A DNA stretch of 64,000 nt. Source: Saxidomus purpurata (taxonomy: Eukaryota; Mollusca; Bivalvia; Venerida; Veneridae). The number at the start of each line of letters is the position of its first letter. Positions within the stretch are counted from its first letter, which is position 1. The notes under the pieces are model-generated. The model was not told where the DNA came from and did no database searches. It saw nothing but the letters and a program-made list of their open reading frames with translations. The position numbers and the translations under genes are program-made. Positions 49,738-62,459 of the stretch are shown piece by piece. The stretch lies in contig JAFMSR010000012.1 of assembly GCA_022818135.1 (NCBI GenBank), forward strand, positions 12,301,157 through 12,365,156, written 5' to 3'.

Positions 49738-50387
49738 CAAGAGCTGTCCCTCACAAGTGACGAATGCCCCCGAAAGAGGTGCCTCACAGTCTGTGTCCTC
49801 TCCATGTGCTCAATAAATGTGCTATGTAATTTTAAAATCCTTCCATGCATGACAGAGTAACCATGCATACAGTATTCCATTACTTTAAACACTAAGTGTG
49901 ACCTTGACCTTTGTGGTAGGGATGTTGATCTTGCACGCGACACGTCGTCTTGATGTGCTAGACATTTGTGCCAAATTATTTTAAAATCCTTCAATGCATG
50001 ACAAAGTTACAGTCCGGACACGAATGTGTGCATATATGCATATATAGAGGAATCCATTACCTTCAAACTCTAAGTGTGACCTTGACCTTTGAGCTAGGGA
50101 CGTGGGTCTTGCACGCGACACGTCGTCTTGATGTGCTAGACATTTGTGCCAAGTTATTTTAAAATCCTTCAATGCATGACAAAGTTATAGTCCGGACACG
50201 AATGTGTGCATATATAGAGGAATCCATTACCTTCAAACTCTAAGTATGACCTTGACCTTTGAGCTAGGGACTTGGGTCTTGCACGCGACACATCGTCTTG
50301 ATGTGCTAGACATTTGTGCCAAGTTATTTTAAAATCCTTCAATGCATGACAAAGTTACAGTCCGGACACGAATGTGTGCATATATGC

Positions 50388-52462
50388 CACTGGCACCAGA
50401 GTACTAGACTGCCCTATAATTTTAACAAAAAATACCCAAAATTATACCTAAATAACACCCTATCATGAAAAAAATGGTAAAAAGTCATTTTCTGACAAAC
50501 CCCCGTTTACACTGTTCTATATTATTCACATGGTGTTGAACGCTGACAGGGGTCTGGTCCCCGCTCTTTTTGTACTATTCAAGCAAGCACTTGAAGATCA
50601 ACAGCGGTCGCGTTTTACAGACAATATATTTATCTACCAAACTGGTAAGTAACACTTTTTTAAAAGCTACCGTTTCTATAAAATTCTTCTAGAATATTGA
50701 GCTATTTCGCTCTCTCCATTTTCTTGATATTTTCTGTCACTGCTGACTTCCGGTTCAACTCAAAGACCTTTCAAACATGTCATACGGTTATGCACAGAAG
50801 TGATACTTTGCGCTGCTTACGTAACGTTTTACAAATTGTTTTTACAGTAAATAAATTTCCTGTACCTACTTGTCCACAAGTTAACAGTTACGGCCGCTTA
50901 GCATTGTTTACATGTATACGAAATACAATAATTTGACACAGTGCGCGAAATATAACGCGGAATATTTTCAACCAATGAAAACGAATTGTTACAAAATTGA
51001 AAGGTGAACCGGAAGTCGGCAGTGACAGAAAAACACCAGGAAAACGGAGCGAGCGAAGCGTAAGAGATATTCTTGAAGAATTTAACAGAAACGGTAGCTT
51101 TTTAAAAAGTGTTACTTACCAGTTTGGTAGATAAATATATTGTCTGTTAAACGCGACTGCTGTTGATCTTCAATTGCTTGCTTGAATAATACAACAAGAG
51201 GGCCATGATGGCCCTGTATCGCTCACCTGTCTACCATTGGCAAAAATAAAAAAGGTTATTAATAGCAGAAAGGATCAATTTTTACCTTTGGCTCATGATA
51301 TCCTCTTAATAAGCCTATGTAAAATCAAAAGACCCCCCAGGCAGGTTAATTTTGACCCTGAGGTCAGGATTTGAACAATCTTGGTAGAGAGTCAATTATT
51401 GCCACATGCTGAATATCTAAGCTCTAGGCCTCATTATTTTGCTGTCTGATCATGATCTGCACTGTTGGCTATTCATTTTTTTGCTGTCTGATCATGATCT
51501 GCACTGTAAGCTATTCATTGTATGTTGGCTGGTCTGATCTGCACTGTCAGCTTTTTATTTTTGCTGTCTGATCAGATCTGCACTGTTTGCTATGCATTAT
51601 TTAGCGTCTGATCATGATCTGCACTTTCATAATTTAGCTGTCGATCATGATCTGCACTTTCATTATTTTGCTGTCTGATCATGATCTGCACTTTCGACAA
51701 ATTTCAAGGATATCTGGGCTGAAAATGTAACATCTAGAGTGTTAACAAGGTTTTTCCATATTTGGGCTGTGACCTAGTTTTTGACCCCAGATGACCCATA
51801 TTCGAACTTGGGCTAGAAATCAACTGAACAACCTTTCTGACAAATTTCCAGGATATTTGGGCTGAAAATGTTACCTCTAGAGTGTTAACAAGGTTTTTCC
51901 ATATTTGGGCGTGTGACCTAGTTTTTGACCCCAGGTGACCCATATTAAAACTTGAGCTAGAAATCATAGAAACAACCTTTCTGACAAATTGCCAGGATAT
52001 TTGGACTGAAACAGTAGCCTCTAGAGCCTTAACAAGATTTTTCTATTTTTGGGCTCTGTGACCTAGTTTTTGACCCCAGATGACCCATATTCGAACTCGT
52101 CCGAGTAATTACTGGGACAAACATCCTGACCAAGTTTCGTGACAACTGAGGAAAAAGTGACCACTAGAGGTTAACGAACTAAATGTGGACGGACGACGGA
52201 CGACGGACGGCGTCCGGCGGACGACGGACATTCATCGATCCTAATAGCTCACCCTGAGCCAGCTCAGGTGAGCTAAAAAGAGCGGGGACCGGACCCCCTG
52301 TCGAAAACGTTCAACACCATGTGAATAATATAGAACAGTGTAAACGGGGGTTTGTCAGAAAATGACTTTTTACCATTTTTTTCATGATAGGGTGTTATTT
52401 AGGTATATTTTGGGGTATTTTTTGTTAAAATTATAGGGCAGTCTAGTACTCTGGTGCCAGTG
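50388..52462. mobile_element. hAT-like foldback element with 8-bp target duplication
   Basis: The left end CACTGGCACCAGAGTACTAG is mirrored by CTAGTACTCTGGTGCCAGTG at the right end. Inverted similarity extends through arms of about 375 bp (left 50388-50762; right about 51003-51194 plus 52275-52462). The right arm is interrupted by another element. ATATATGC is duplicated at 50380-50387 and 52463-52470. Removing element and duplicate restores text identical to the sister satellite unit near 50031-50050. An 8-bp duplication and CA..TG ends fit the hAT superfamily. The 240-bp centre has no transposase. Confidence 0.85.
51195..52274. mobile_element. Innermost element inserted in the hAT-like right arm
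   Basis: The left end 'caagagggccatgatggccc' is followed by 'gctcacctg', and the right end has 'caggtgagct'. The join cuts the right arm between 'aatacaa' and 'aaagagcggggacc', which are continuous in the left arm, so insertion is certain. Inside lie about six units of 'gctgtctgatcatgatctgc' type (51440-51690), then about three units of 130 bp with 'gtgacctagtttttgacccc', then a 'cggacgacgga' stretch. No coding frame. Confidence 0.8.
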
Positions 52463-52907
52463 ATATATGCATATATAGAGGAATCCATTTCCTTCAAACT
52501 CTAAGTATGACCTTGACCTTTGAGCTAGGGATGTGGGTCTTGCACGCGACACGTCGTCTTGATGCGCTTGACATTTGTGTCAAGTTATTTTAAAATCCTT
52601 TGATGCATGACAAAGTTACAGTCCAGACACGAATGTGTGCATATATAGAGGATTCTATAACCTTCATACTCCAAGTGTGACCTTGACCTTTGAGATAGGG
52701 ATGTGGGTCTTGCACACAACACGTCGTCTTGATGTGCTAGACATGTGTGCCAAGTTATTTTAAAATCCTTCAATGCATGACAGAGTTACAGTCCGGACAC
52801 GAATTTGTAAGTTGGGACGCACAGACGGACAGATAGACAGACAGACAGACGAACAGACAGACGGACAGTGTGATTTTAATATACAACCCTTCGGGGGCAT
52901 AAAAAGT

Positions 52908-52980
52908 CAGTTTGAGAAAATTTGAACCTGGAAGTACAAACAGTCTCTGAGGAACTGAACCTGGAATTACAAACAGTCTA
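52908..52980 (-). repeat. Right half of the acceptor-containing tandem repeat
   Basis: On the minus strand two units of 33-35 bp each contain 'acttccaggttc' or 'aattccaggttc' and 'gactgtttgta'. They continue the repeat at 49650-49737, and element insertion between 49738 and 52905 split the array. Confidence 0.65.
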
Positions 52981-55900
52981 CCGAGGTGACAGATATTTCC
53001 ATCTGAATCAAATGTCTCATGATAGAAACTTTTTCTTGCATACCATCTTGCACTTTAAAACAGAATGCAAAATTTCTAAATGCAAACTTATTGAAAAAAT
53101 GCATAATGATGTAAAAACAAACGATATTCAGATGCTTTGTTTGTGGAAGTGGACGTCATAATGTTTATAACGTCACATCACAAGTAATTCACAAGAGTCA
53201 TATTACATAGGAGGATGTAATATGAGAATTTCCAGCACTGGTGAAAACTGCGGATACCCCGATCTGGTATGCAAGAATCCCATATTTTTACCAATTTGAT
53301 GATCTTTATAAATGACTTTTAACATGATCCGTAACTTTTCCTATATAAATATAGAAAAAAAGAATCTGTTCATTATTTTACGAATAATACATCACGTTTT
53401 CAACAACCATCACGTGCAGTAAATGACATAAAAAGTCCAATCTCATTCCGTGTCTATGATTAAGTTACAATGAAAAGTTACTGTTTGGGGGTATTTCTCA
53501 GACAATATCACATTAGAATCAAAATAAAAGAATGTGTCTCTGTATTTTAGTCATGATTTAATAATACCCCTCCCAACTCCTGACTGTATTTTATTCAGCT
53601 ATAAAATACAGGGAGACATTTATTACTTCTTAAATAAGAAAATAATATAAACTGATTTTAGCATTAGACAGGCGAAACTTATAGTAGAATAGAATAGAAA
53701 ATGTTTGCCGTTACAAGGTCATTTGAATATCTGTGAATAACAAATACTCAAGACAGAAATTCTGCTCTTTAAGTCCTATAGAATCTTGGTCAGGCTGCAC
53801 TTTTTTCAAATCTTACTTGCAACAGTACTGTGTTTAACATCAAACAAAGGAAAATAGAAATATGATGACGCTTTTAGCATATGAAAAAAGTGAACATTGA
53901 TTTGACCTTATTCTTCTGAGTGAACCAATTTATAATGTTTAAACATTAAATTCTACTTTCAGTGTCTGTGACCTTACCCCCACTGCAAACATTTGTATGG
54001 ATGGCTGCTTTTTGTCTATTTACTAATTACCCAAGTTGGCAACTGAAATTATTCCTTTCAATTTCATCAGACTTTACCTAACAAATGCTAATCTTTTTAT
54101 TAAAATATATAAACAGAATTAAACACTTTCAATAAGATTCAAGTTACAACCATTTTAAAATTCCAAATTATCATAAGTCAAAATTGATCGAGTATAGCAT
54201 TATGAAACATAAAACCACAACCATAAGAAATAATCCAATTTTAAACCCAAAAGATTAGATTACCAATTTTTTTAAACAGAAGGCATACATTAACTTACAT
54301 TTAAAAGCATTGAAGTAACCTATATTTCAAATGATCATACCCAGACAAGTTTTCGAAGTGTTATAATATATAACGTTAAATCGATATGTTTTTTGCAATT
54401 CTCTTACCTCTATTAATCCAAAACTCAACAGAATGCAGTATACTGTACGAATTGAGAACATACGTGACAACTGTAGTGTCTACACTTTAGGACATAGCAA
54501 CCAAATCACTCACATTGTGAACATGCAAAAAGTACGTTTCAAGGTTAAAAAGGTTATATTACCTTAATACTAAATATTCAACTCCTATACATTAATTATA
54601 CTGTTAACAGTCTGTACTATTGCATCAGCATTTTCATCAGCATTTTCATCAGCAAAAGTTGACTTATATGAGGCTTGCAACTAATATTCATGTATCAAGC
54701 TTTAACGGCAAGGTCAGGTTAAATCATATTTTCGAGGATATTTTCATATCATATGATTATGACATACAAGAAAGTCTAACCTGTTATGGATTTATACTGA
54801 AATGAAAATTTAATTTCCTGACCACAAAACTGCACCTAAACTACCTAAAAACAGGTTTAAATCCAGTTACAACAGTATAAAACTAAAACATAAAAGCAAA
54901 CCTTTAAATCCTGAATCATTGGTATCACTCCTATGCATATTTGATCAATAATGTCGGCGAATTGTTCTCTATTCAAATAAAAGATTGTTTCTTCTTAAAT
55001 ATCGAGTCTGTGAGAGAATGAATTCAGTTGTCAACGAAGTTTGTTAACGAATGAATTCCTTTACATGCGTTCCCTGTGTTTAATATTTAAACCTAATGTT
55101 TATTACATTATACACTTGCAGTGGAACTGATATATTGCCAAAGTCTTTAGTTACCTTCATTCATTGTATCCTTAATGATTGATCAGTTAAGCTTTTTTTT
55201 TTGTATTAATCAAACTGTGTGTGTTTGAAAAGATTGCTAGACTGTATGGGTCAGGTTTTAAATTCCTTGTATTTTGATAGACTCTGGCACTGTATGTGAC
55301 CAGTCTATGATTAAATAACCTTTAATTACTTTGGATTTTTAGGACACTTTAAGTTCAACATACATGTATGTCTGAAGTGTGCAATAGTTATATTATATTA
55401 CGATACATAATTACCTATCTTCTCATTAATCCGTTATTGTCAACCTTAAGGTATTGATACACCTTCGTTGAAATTTTACATGCACTTTTTTTTTAAAGAT
55501 ATATACCTGGTTTTGAATTATATTTGGTAAGTATGTAAGACTATAATTATATCTTTAACAGATCTGTATCTTAATTATCTTTAAGAAAATAAAACAAAAC
55601 AAGTGATTATAATTACGCTCATGTCGGCCATTAATTACCTGTCTGGTTATATACCTGTCATAAAACGCTAAATGTCAGGCATACAGTTACATGTAAACCC
55701 CTCTACTATAAAACTTTAATGCAAAGATTTGTATCTTGCAAAATCTTCCTTGTCAGATTTGAATGCACAACATTTCAGTGTGCTGGTTTCAGACCTCCAT
55801 ACTGGAAAACCATGATCAAACCGGATGACCTCCAAACTGGACGCCCATCAAACTGGACTCTTGCGAAAACGCGTGATTATTTTGTTGCTATTTACAATCA

Positions 55901-57350
55901 GATGTTGTTGATCAAACAGACCCTGGATTTCTATCAACAAAGTGCAAAAACAACAGTTTAATGTAACAATTTGACCAGAAATCTAAATATTTATTGTGTC
56001 GTGTTTACATAGTGGGGGAAGTGGGAAGTGTTAGACTATGCATGCGCAATATTTCTGTGAGGCCCGGCAAAAAAAAATACACAAGTTTAACTTTTTATCA
56101 TGATATTTCATTAATGTGTCGAATGATTGAAACAGTTTCCACAACTACATCACAATAAAACAACTCTTTGAAAACTGGCTGTCCGGAAACATAGTACTGT
56201 TGGTCAATGAAATAAAGCAATTTGGTGACCCCACAACCTGGCCTCAAAAATATGATTGATCTATTCCTGATAGTAAACAAATAAGTTCTTCTTTTGGGAG
56301 ATTCGAACCTAACTTACTTACATTAAAATTTCAATTGTAGATACAAAAATTACCAGAATTATCGTAAAATATGTTTAAAAAGTGTCCGGTTGTCGGACTT
56401 GAACCAGTAGTCACTCTCTGTCGAGAGACAACTTACTCCAATGTCACCAACTAGAGCCATGTTATTCACACTAAAATAGCCACCAAGACATTATTTTAAA
56501 GGGTCAAAAGTTCCCTTTAGTATAGTTTTCAAGTTACTGGTTAGAAATGGCATCTCAATTATATAGCATACATTTACAAGATCAAAGGACTGAAAGTGCT
56601 GGAGGATCGATTGTCTCTGAACAACACAGTCTGCACACATACATGTGAAATATCAGGACAACATAGACTGTACACATATATGTGTGAATATCAGAACAAC
56701 CCTTGCACGAGTAAAGTTATAAATTGGAGACACAACGCCACAAATTTTGACCTTTCACCATTTGTGTAAACTTTACTTTTGAGATAGGAACCCATGTGCT
56801 TACATTATGTCATTCAGTGACTAGTTTAACTACCCTATGAAGTATTAAGCGTGAATCGTAACTGAGAAATGGATTTTGACAAAACTGAACTGAAAATTTA
56901 TGGTTTGAACAACTTTAAAATCATTCAAAAGTTATGGGATATGCCCATAAGGTTGATTGTATTGTGCAAATTAATTCGGATTTAACGTCGCACCCAACAG
57001 CTAAGGTCATATTGCAACTTTCATGGAGGAGGAAGACCCTGGGTGCAAATTCCCTGTATCATAATTTGAGGGTCATTTAGAAACTCCGAGGGTCATACCC
57101 TTTATTGTAAAAAAAAAAAAGGCATGACTATGTGTTAAAGAAGTCTTATTCAGTTTACTTCTGTAAAACTGCATGTGGTACATCACAAAATGGTGGGTAA
57201 ACAAAGGGTTGGCAAGACAACAGGTGTTTCTCTTTGGATGCTTTCCATTTTGTCACAGCATCTCAAAAGTCAAATTTGTCCACAGAGCGAGTTTTCATAA
57301 GTGCATTCAACCATAGGCATTAAACTTGGATATTATTTGGCAAACTTAAA
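52981..57350. other. Unrecognised AT-rich sequence with minor repeats
   Basis: No gene recognised. Noted items: 'ttccagcactggtgaaaact' at about 53230, which recurs diverged at about 63205; a triple 'catcagcattttcatcagca' at 54621-54655; a reversed tRNA-like fragment ('cggacttgaaccagtagtca', about 56394); and a B-box-like reversed 'ggagattcgaacctaac' (56297). None is a complete tRNA gene. Confidence 0.4.
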
Positions 57351-57715
57351 CCCCTTTCAATAGTGACAGTTTGATCGAAATGACTACACTCGGAAAGACG
57401 TTTTTGTTTCCCGTATTAAGGTTCGTCGACCATCTCTTGTTGTGCGTCTACGATCTATGATGACGGTATCATAGGAATCAAAACACACAAAAACGCAATG
57501 GTACAACATGCGGGTCAATCAGACGACAACAACGACGCAATAGGGTCAAAATTAGACATATTCCATACCGGAAGCGTATTTTATCAACAATTTATCTTGC
57601 ATTTCGAAGCGTTTTGAGAGGTTTTGAAATGTTGTTTTTGTAGTAATTTGATCATACACATTTTAATTGCGTCATAGAAGACGCTCTTTGCTATTTCTGT
57701 TGCGTCACTGACAAA

Positions 57716-57967
57716 ATGAGCACGTCAAAACCGCAGAAAACGCGCTCTCAGGGAACACTGAATGTAGAGTATATCCGGTGTAGCGATTCGTATTTCACGG
57801 GTCTCACCTTTCTCATGTTACACCGGTCTGATGATAAGAAAAACTATAATATTATGGTATTCTGTGATGTTTTGATATACTATATAATTTTTAAAAGAGC
57901 GGACAGTAATATAGAACTACTTTTCGGTCGTATTCGACAAAAATTTGTGTTAAGAGTTCGGCCGTAA
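57716..57967 (+). CDS. Possible first exon or short ORF, unrecognised
   Basis: The open frame begins MSTSKPQKTRSQGTLNVEY after 'cactgacaaaatg' (A at -3 of the ATG). The 350 bp upstream is richer in CpG than its surroundings. The later part (KKNYNIMVFCDVLIYYIIF) looks like intron read-through, so if real the exon would end early, for example before 'gtctcacc' near 57800. I recognise no domain and see no continuing exon within the window. Confidence 0.2.
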   Translation: MSTSKPQKTRSQGTLNVEYIRCSDSYFTGLTFLMLHRSDDKKNYNIMVFCDVLIYYIIFKRADSNIELLFGRIRQKFVLRVRP

Positions 57968-58256
57968 GGGTCTGAAATACTCTGTTAACTTTGGATACGA
58001 TTGAATAAATCCAATCGATCAAAAAAAAGACATTGGCAATTGAAGCCGAGGAAACCAGATTTTCCTGTTCAGATAAACGTTTGGCATAAAGTTTTAGTCT
58101 TGAAACATTTTCCAACTTCTGATGGATTACATACATGTAAGAAATACAGGTGTACATACATCAGCTGACACCTTAATTAACAAGTCATCAACAAGTCGTC
58201 ATAGTGTCATTAACTATAGGTTAGTTTTATACAGAATATTGAATACATCTCAATTA

Positions 58257-58440
58257 GGGGAGCAGTGGTGTAGAGGTTAAGGTGTCGGCTGCTCATCCCG
58301 GAGGTTGCGGGTTCGAGCCCCACTGGGGTCACGACCGTACTTCCTCATATGACACCAGTACTAGTTTTTCCAGGAAGCGAATCCGAGAGTGACTCTATAA
58401 GCTACAAGCTTTCTTCATAATTGAGCTAGAATAAATCAGT
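58257..58440 (+). mobile_element. tRNA-derived SINE
   Basis: Same family as the copy at 44456. It has A-box-like 'ggtgtagaggttaagg', B box 'cgggttcgagcccc', the body 'ttccaggaagcgaatccgag' and the tail 'ataaatcagtatcaact'. Target duplication not clear. It has no tRNA-like 3' acceptor stem, so it is a SINE rather than a tRNA gene. Confidence 0.85.
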
Positions 58441-58739
58441 ATCAACTAAGCAGTCACCTTCTTCAAGTGGCAACTCAGGATCATAATGCATCCCTTAAAA
58501 AAATTGACTGCATGGCTGCCTTGGAAAAGTTTTACTGTACTTTTATCTGTATGTTGTGTATTACCTATAATGCACCAAATATGTATAGAAACAGACCAGG
58601 TAGATTGGACATGACAGACAGAAAAAGCATGTAACAAAAATCAATTGGATGTTCGCCATTATCATGACAAAACCTGTCCCCAATTCTATAAAAAAAAAGT
58701 ACCAGTCAATACCAGCACACACGGATGTATGAGACATCT

Positions 58740-60780
58740 ATTTTATCAGTCCTTCAGACAAGTTGTTTGCATTGATGGATAACCCCTACAAGATTTAATC
58801 CATAAGACCCGCACACAATTTGATGCATGCCGATACTTGGTTGCACAATCGACAAAACTTCTTAACTGATAAAAAATCAAGATTTCCAAGAAAATTACTC
58901 CTGGCTGCAAGCAGGGATGATTTAAAGAAAATCTGATTGAAACCAGTGACATGCGTAGGTTCAACCTCTGACTCATATCTAAGCTACACCAAGACAGCAA
59001 CATTACTTATAATTTGATCTTTACAAAATGAAGTATTTCAAACAATGCAGTATGAAGGCTTAGGTATACTTCTCTGTTAAAGGATTTAATGTTGGAGGAA
59101 TCACAAAATTCAAGACTCTAACCTTTGGCCCTGAGATGCGAGACCATTTCTTAGTAACCCTTCCCCAATCTTGTCCCTATTAATTTTTTTTCAGGGAGTG
59201 AAATAACTTTGTTTAACAGACTGGGCACATCCCCTGTAAATACTATAGTATGATCAAACTAAAATAGCCTGACCAAGCTAGTTAACATAAACAATAGGAA
59301 AGTACATTTTTTCTCGTAATATTTTCATAGGTAAAGGAGCATCTCGATTTTCTTACAGAAGATTGATTTTTTTTTTCTTTTATAACAACAAGATAATGAA
59401 AGTGAATTGTAAATATAAATATAGCGAAAGAATTAATATGTCCTTTAACCTAGAAAAAAGATAACGACGATTTTGCACTTTTCTATTGCTCAAATTTAGC
59501 TCAATCCGGCTATTCTATCCAAACCAGGCTAATTCACCCTGATCGGGAGATGTGCCCAGCCTGTTTACCACAGTTTATAGCTGAGACTACTCGAGCTCTC
59601 TGTAAACAGTCACAAAAGTAAAGCTAACAGCTGTAAAAAGAAAATTCTTCAAAACGTTTTAGACACTTGAATATATTTTAGAATACCATCTAATGAGAGT
59701 TACCCGTTATATTTTGTAACCTACCATTACTTCTTACCAATTTTTTATTTTTTAGATTTTTTTCAATCAATTTTAAGATAACAAGAAAATGACGCTCGTT
59801 TTTTAACATATGAATATTTGCATTTGTCCAGCCATAATGTATACCTCTTAAACTTGGACAATTATTTCTTGACTGTAATAAATCTGACTCACCTTAAAAT
59901 TAAAAAAATATGTAACAGTTGACATTTATAAAAGCTTAAATATTATCAAATATACCATTTAAACTGGAAACTGATTAACATATTCCAATAACAAAGCTCT
60001 TACCAACTAATCCCGTTGAAAAAGTTTGATCCATATTGAAAAACTTCAAGTGACCACACTGGGGTTCAAAACTTGTCTGACAACTTGATTATTACTGGTA
60101 TTACGAGCCTTTTTACAATAAATATTTGTTTATCGTAACAGGCATTTATAAATAAAAGTTAGTTTTCACTGGCACTTTTCAGTTTAACTGCTAAAGTGAA
60201 AAATTCTCTGTTTCACTATCTATATAATTTATAATCGTGTTACGAAATTACTCAACTGTTATAATGACTATTTAAATGAAACAAAGTCCTTTAAATATAT
60301 AAAAAAAAAAAAAATTCCCTTGATTGTTTATTATCACTTCTCCCCCCGAGTCACAAGATTAGGAACCAATTAATTTTACTGGTAACAGTTTTGGCCTTTT
60401 TTACAAACAAAATAGTCATGAAGACCCTAGTCCTGCAATTACTAAAGATTAATGCTTTTGTTTTTCTTAACTCTTTTTAATGTCTACAGAATATACAATA
60501 TGCCAGGATGCATGTTCCATTCGAAGCTGATCTCTAAATCAAATTGTTTAAGTGTACCAACATAACAGAGTATAAATAGGCAAATGACTTCCCACGCAGC
60601 CCCTTTCCTTGATGTTAGAGTAATTAAGGTGTAGCTAGATACCAACAGTAATTGCTACAGAGCAATCACATTTCTTCCGATATTAATTTCATAATTATAA
60701 CTATTTGTGACTGATTTCCCTGCAGATTAATGACTCCATTGTCTGTTAATATCGATTGAAAAAAGAAGGTAGTCAAACAG
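58740..60780. other. No recognisable gene or repeat
   Basis: AT-rich sequence with poly-A and poly-T tracts (for example about 60300-60314). No open frame with domain-like composition was seen. Confidence 0.4.
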
Positions 60781-60789
60781 AACACAATT

Positions 60790-61270
60790 CATCAACAGTG
60801 GGCTGTGATGACCCTATATCTCAATCTAGCTTCAAAAACAAAATATAAGTCCAAGGTCAAGGTCAGCCAATGTCACAGATGAAATCTGTTTTCAAAACTG
60901 TACACATGGTTCTAATTTCACTGGTGTATCTTAAAAAAAGGAAAACAGGAAAGTAGCCTAGGTCATTAGGTCAAGGTCAGCCAATGCTGAAGTTGAAATC
61001 TACATGCAAAACAGTATACATGTTCATGGTCCAAATTTCATTAATGTAGCTTCAAAAACAGAAAGTAGGTCAGTAGGACAAGGTCAGCCTAGGTCAAAAT
61101 TGAAATCTCCATGCAAAACCACCCATACAGTTCAAATTTCATTGCTGTAGCTTAAAATACAAGAAAGTAGGTCAGTAGGCCAAGTGACCCCATTTAGGCA
61201 GGGCCAACTCAGACCACAACGGCATAATTTTAACAATCTTGGTAGAGGTCCACTAGACAATGCTATGTCA
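60790..61270. repeat. Diverged tandem repeat, about 120-bp unit, 3-4 copies
   Basis: Units share 'aaggtcaaggtcagccaatg', 'gaaatctacatgcaaaac' and 'aatttcattaatgtagctt'. The 5' side reads 'gggctgtgatgaccctatat', like the start of the element at 51195. It probably derives from the same broad group. Confidence 0.7.
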
Positions 61271-61386
61271 AATATCTAGGTTTTTTCATGGAATGGAATT
61301 CCTTGAACAACTTTGGTAGAGGACTTACCAAAGACCACCAAAGTATTAGCGCCTCCTTGTCAGGTGGTTATCAGGCCTTTGAAGAC

Positions 61387-61410
61387 TTGTTGAGGGGGGG
61401 GGGGGGGGGT
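61387..61410. repeat. Poly-G tract
   Basis: A G run of about 17 bases follows 'cttgttga', inside diverged repeat sequence. Confidence 0.75.
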
Positions 61411-62254
61411 GCTTGCATTTTTGGAGATAACATGACCACACAAAGTAACATTCTAAGCTGCCAAGTTTCATGCAAAAGGATGGCCCGGGGCAGGGTCATT
61501 TTAACCCAATGACAATTACTTGAGAGGTTGTTAAATACTAAAAGCTCCTTAAAAAAATTAAACACCCCAGGTTTAATTTTGACATAGTTTGATTTGACCT
61601 TGACATATACAATTACATATCAAATATCTAAGCTCTAGGCCTTGCAGTATTGTAGAAGATTTTTGAATTTTTCCTTTTGGTTGCCATGGAAACCACAATT
61701 CTGCATGGAATGGTATTCTTTAAACAAGTTTGAAAGAGGACCACAACAGGAGCATTCCTGTGAAGTTTGATTGAATTTGGCACTGTGGTTTTGAAGAAAA
61801 CGTTGTTGAAACAAACAGTTGACGACATTGACAACTGCAAAAAGTGTAGAAGGTTAATGGTTATGTCATAAGGACAGACAGATTTCATTTCACAAACTCA
61901 TGGTGACCTTGACCTTTGACTTACTGATCACAATATAAGTAGGGGTATTCTACTAGTCATGACCGACCTGCATACCAAGTTTTAGCTTCATATGTTCAAG
62001 TGTTCTGTTTTTATAGGCAGTATTGTATATATTTTGTAGTGACCCCATCCTGCCCCAAACCACACAGCTGATGAGAAGAAAATTCTGTGTGTACTGCCAG
62101 GAGGTCATAGCAATATTGTGGGAAAGTTTCAAGTTCTTGGTGCAAACAGTGTAGGAAGAGTTTATGACTAGGACAGACATACTTAAGTGATCTCTTTTAT
62201 AGGCAGTACTGTAATTTTATATTGTATAGTGACCCTAACCCGCCAAAACCCACA

Positions 62255-62415
62255 CAGCTTAGCTTATACTAATTTATTCTGGCTCGATTGTAAAAGCTTG
62301 TAGCCTATCGAGTCACTCTCAAGTACTCTTCCAGTAAAAACCAGTGGGGCTCGAACCCCCAACCCTCCAGATGAGCAGCAGACACCAGTGACCTTTACCT
62401 CTACACTTACCGCTC
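62255..62415 (-). mobile_element. tRNA-derived SINE, inverted copy
   Basis: The reverse complement gives 'gggttcgagccccactgg' (B box), preceded by an A-box-like 'gtgtagaggtaaagg' and followed by the family body and tail. Same family as the copies at 44456 and 58257 but more diverged. Confidence 0.75.
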
Positions 62416-62459
62416 CCAAGAGTCCAGTATTATGCAGTCTTCCAAGTAGGTCTTAGCAA

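Larger units (their letters stand above)
49738..52905. mobile_element. Outer element of a nested insertion, with 175-180 bp satellite
   Basis: It starts 'caagagctgtccctcacaag' and soon has 'aatgcccccgaaag' (49763). It ends 'cccttcgggggcataaaaa' (52887-52905), so the termini are inverted. Internal units of 175-180 bp contain 'gaccttgacctttgagctag', 'cacgcgacacgtcgtcttga' and 'ttacagtccggacacgaat'. Three lie left of the inner insertion and two right of it. It closes with 'acagacagacggacag' microsatellite. No transposase frame. Confidence 0.8.

Noticed and set aside
49704..50172. Open frames on both strands with repeated text
   Set aside because: They lie in the 175-180 bp satellite of the element at 49738-52905.
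56380..56460. Possible tRNA gene on the minus strand
   Set aside because: A and B box-like text is present but the anticodon stem-loop and acceptor stem do not fold properly; more likely a tRNA-derived repeat.
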